This document shows, one piece after another, positions 62,570-64,000 of a stretch of 64,000 nucleotides of DNA. Source of the DNA: Legionella maceachernii (GTDB lineage Bacteria; Pseudomonadota; Gammaproteobacteria; Legionellales; Legionellaceae); contig NZ_FUXJ01000006.1 of assembly GCF_900167045.1 (NCBI RefSeq), positions 124,001 to 188,000 on the forward strand. Direction: 5' to 3'. Each line of letters begins with the position of its first letter. The stretch's first letter is position 1. The translations under genes were made by a program, and so were the position numbers. A model generated the notes under the pieces. That model saw nothing but the letters and a program-made list of their open reading frames with translations. It was not told the DNA's origin and searched no databases.

Positions 62570-63125
62570 GGTCATTGTACATTTTGAATTGGTGGTAAAC
62601 CCTAAATGTCCTCGTTTTTGTTATTATTTCATTAAAGAAGCGTTGTAAACAGTCCATCAGCTGAGTTTGTTGGGCAAGAATCGTTTGCCATTTACGGTAA
62701 CAATTTTGTCGATGCGCTTCGCCAACCTCCTCTCGTTTAGCTTGTAAATCCATATGGTAGGCTTTAAGCGCGAGTATAGAAAGACGGTCAATCATCATTC
62801 CTGGGGTCTCAGAATGCACTGGGCAGTCATTGGGACTTGCAGGTTTTAAGGCAGTGTAGAGCCATTCATCCATGGCTTCCATGCGATTATTACGTTGTTG
62901 ATTGCAATGATCAATTTCACGTTTGGCTAAATAAACATATTCATACCCCATATCATCGCGCCGAGCCCTATCTTCTGCATGCCAAAGTTGGAAATTAAAC
63001 GAATGATTCTCTTCAACTAACGCTAAAAAATTTTGATGACTCAATATCAATTCTCTGTTTTTCCAACGAACAATACATTCGCGATGTAAATCAGCAATTT
63101 CAGTGACATTAATTGCATTAGTCAT
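62517..63125 (-). CDS. DUF4254 family protein
   Basis: The product is 202 residues from ATG 63125, with GGGAG 7 nt upstream; the frame continues upstream to 63293 without a ribosome site. The sequence is all-helical and has NFQLWHAEDRARRDD and ETPGMMIDRLSILALK, the marks of DUF4254. This family often sits near glycosyltransferases or lipopolysaccharide genes, but its function is not known. No partner glycosyltransferase is adjacent in this window. It ends inside the 3' end of the opposing membrane-protein gene. Confidence 0.85.
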   Translation of the reverse strand: MTNAINVTEIADLHRECIVRWKNRELILSHQNFLALVEENHSFNFQLWHAEDRARRDDMGYEYVYLAKREIDHCNQQRNNRMEAMDEWLYTALKPASPNDCPVHSETPGMMIDRLSILALKAYHMDLQAKREEVGEAHRQNCYRKWQTILAQQTQLMDCLQRFFNEIITKTRTFRVYHQFKMYNDPTLNPQLYSSSAKNQTQ

Positions 63126-63404
63126 TAACCACTCCCAGCAAATTTCACAAAAAATAGGCCACGTCCTTAAAGTTTTGCCGTTCGGAATAACTTTAGGGAA
63201 GCGGCTTATATTACCTCTAAATCGAATAAATGGCGATAAACACGGAGTAACTCCTACAGGCAAATTTGGGCTTTGGCCCAACAAAACATTCACTCAAAAT
63301 TAAATGGTAAAGAATAAGTGTTTATGGAAGAAATAATTGTAGATTGGTTACAGGGCTCAAGCAATGTTGACTCAAGGCCTAACCTGCGTTGTTTCTTTGC
63401 ATAG

Positions 63405-64000
63405 CTACTTAAATTTCCCTTTTTCTAAGAATGTTAAAATCAACTGTCTCGTCTTCGGATTATTCATAATAAAAGCATGGTTGGTGTCGATAACAACCGG
63501 TTCAATTTGTCCGGGTAAGCGGGCAGCTGATGGCGGAACCTTTGCATCATAGCGTCCTGCAATGATACCCATTTTAATGTTAGGGATGGGAACCCGATGC
63601 ACATAAGCTGTTTCATCTGAACTTAATTCTGCAAGTGGTTTGATTAGAGGTGTAACGATTGGAAAAGCTTTTATAAATAATTTTGCCAACGAAGAGCCTT
63701 GATTGGGCGGTGCTAGCATAATTAAATAGCCGATATTTGTTAATTGTTTTTGGTTAAGATTAGCTAATGCTTCGCGAATAATGATGCCACCAAGACTATG
63801 GGTAATAAAATGAACTTTTTTACCTGGATTTTCTGTTAATAAAGATTCGATAAATTGATATAGAAAAACGCCATGCTCATGAATGTCATATCGCGTCGAA
63901 GGATAACTGTAAGAATAAACCTGATATCCTTGATTTTTCAGGTACAATTTCAATGACGCCATACTTAAAGAAGAGCGCATTAAACCATGGATTAGGACGA
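63405..64000 (-). CDS. Alpha/beta hydrolase (lipase/PGAP1-like), 5' end outside the window
   Basis: The frame is open to the right edge. Just upstream of the first ATG (63980) the same frame reads VLIHGLMRSS, the oxyanion HG motif of lipases, so the real start is beyond 64000. The nucleophile is in FITHSLGG, and the catalytic His is probably in DTNHAFIMN. An Asp in GRYDAKVP could complete the triad. It resembles the short cytoplasmic or exported esterases that are common in Legionella. The substrate is unknown. Confidence 0.82.
   Translation of the reverse strand, partial: VLIHGLMRSSLSMASLKLYLKNQGYQVYSYSYPSTRYDIHEHGVFLYQFIESLLTENPGKKVHFITHSLGGIIIREALANLNQKQLTNIGYLIMLAPPNQGSSLAKLFIKAFPIVTPLIKPLAELSSDETAYVHRVPIPNIKMGIIAGRYDAKVPPSAARLPGQIEPVVIDTNHAFIMNNPKTRQLILTFLEKGKFK

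Noticed and set aside
62517-63293. Long form of the DUF4254 gene starting at 63293
   Set aside because: No ribosome site at 63293. ATG 63125 has GGGAG at proper spacing and fits the usual family start. The extra 56 residues match nothing I recognise.
1-64000. CRISPR arrays, tRNA/rRNA genes, intact insertion sequences
   Set aside because: No regularly spaced repeats, no cloverleaf or rRNA-like stretches and no transposase frames were recognised on reading both strands; a tRNAscan or IS search was not possible.

Overview
The window looks like a chromosomal segment of a Legionella-like gammaproteobacterium. It is AT-rich by eye. The left 37 kb is a large surface-polysaccharide (O-antigen/LPS type) island. 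The right part mixes housekeeping genes (rsmA, apaH, proBA, tatC, rtcB/archease) with eukaryotic-like or host-directed candidates (a SET-domain protein, a secreted C1A protease, repeat-rich membrane proteins). The genus is inferred from gene content, not from any marker rRNA. No rRNA, tRNA, CRISPR array or intact insertion sequence was recognised.

Region 1 (1-14.5 kb). A 5'-truncated AlgJ/AlgX-like SGNH protein and a GDP-fucose-synthase-type reductase are followed by a tightly packed plus-strand block from 2331 to 14528. This block carries a full set for GDP-D-glycero-alpha-D-manno-heptose (gmhB, hddA, hddC and gmhA types). Interleaved with it are a split transketolase pair, a PLP enzyme with the His-for-Lys replacement typical of sugar 3-dehydratases, an extended SDR, an L-2-hydroxyglutarate-oxidase-like flavoprotein, a glycosyltransferase, a VTT membrane protein and a large polytopic membrane protein. 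Together they suggest a deoxygenated and possibly carbon-extended (branched) GDP-sugar.

Region 2 (14.5-37 kb). Two more GT-C-like membrane proteins, an acetolactate-synthase-like ThDP enzyme, a DUF4424/YARHG exported protein, a tiny secreted peptide with four CX3C motifs and an NDH-2-like flavoprotein come first. A minus-strand CDP-sugar block follows (rfbF type, rfbH type, GT2, epimerase, GtrA). Then come an acyltransferase-3, a GT2, a three-part methyltransferase/coiled-coil/GT4 fusion, a GT4 and a GDP-mannose-4,6-dehydratase homologue. The ThDP enzyme plus the CDP-3-dehydratase recall yersiniose-type branched octose synthesis, although the CDP-glucose 4,6-dehydratase step is not visible here.

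Region 3 (37-50.5 kb). tatC, a single-domain response regulator, rsmA, an orphan TraI_2/MobH-like protein and apaH are followed by a secreted papain-like protease and proB-proA. A SET-domain protein is apparently coupled to proA. An rtcB-archease operon, a glycine-zipper stress-type protein and a methyltransferase complete the region.

Region 4 (50.5-64 kb). A DASS/SLC13 permease is coupled to a periplasmic ABC_sub_bind-type protein. A WbdD-like methyltransferase-kinase lies divergent from a 2OG-Fe(II) oxygenase. After an unknown soluble protein come the retropepsin-like / inactive transglutaminase-7TM / RimK-like ATP-grasp operon, an unusual membrane protein with about five repeated TM hairpins, a DUF4254 protein and a lipase cut by the right edge.
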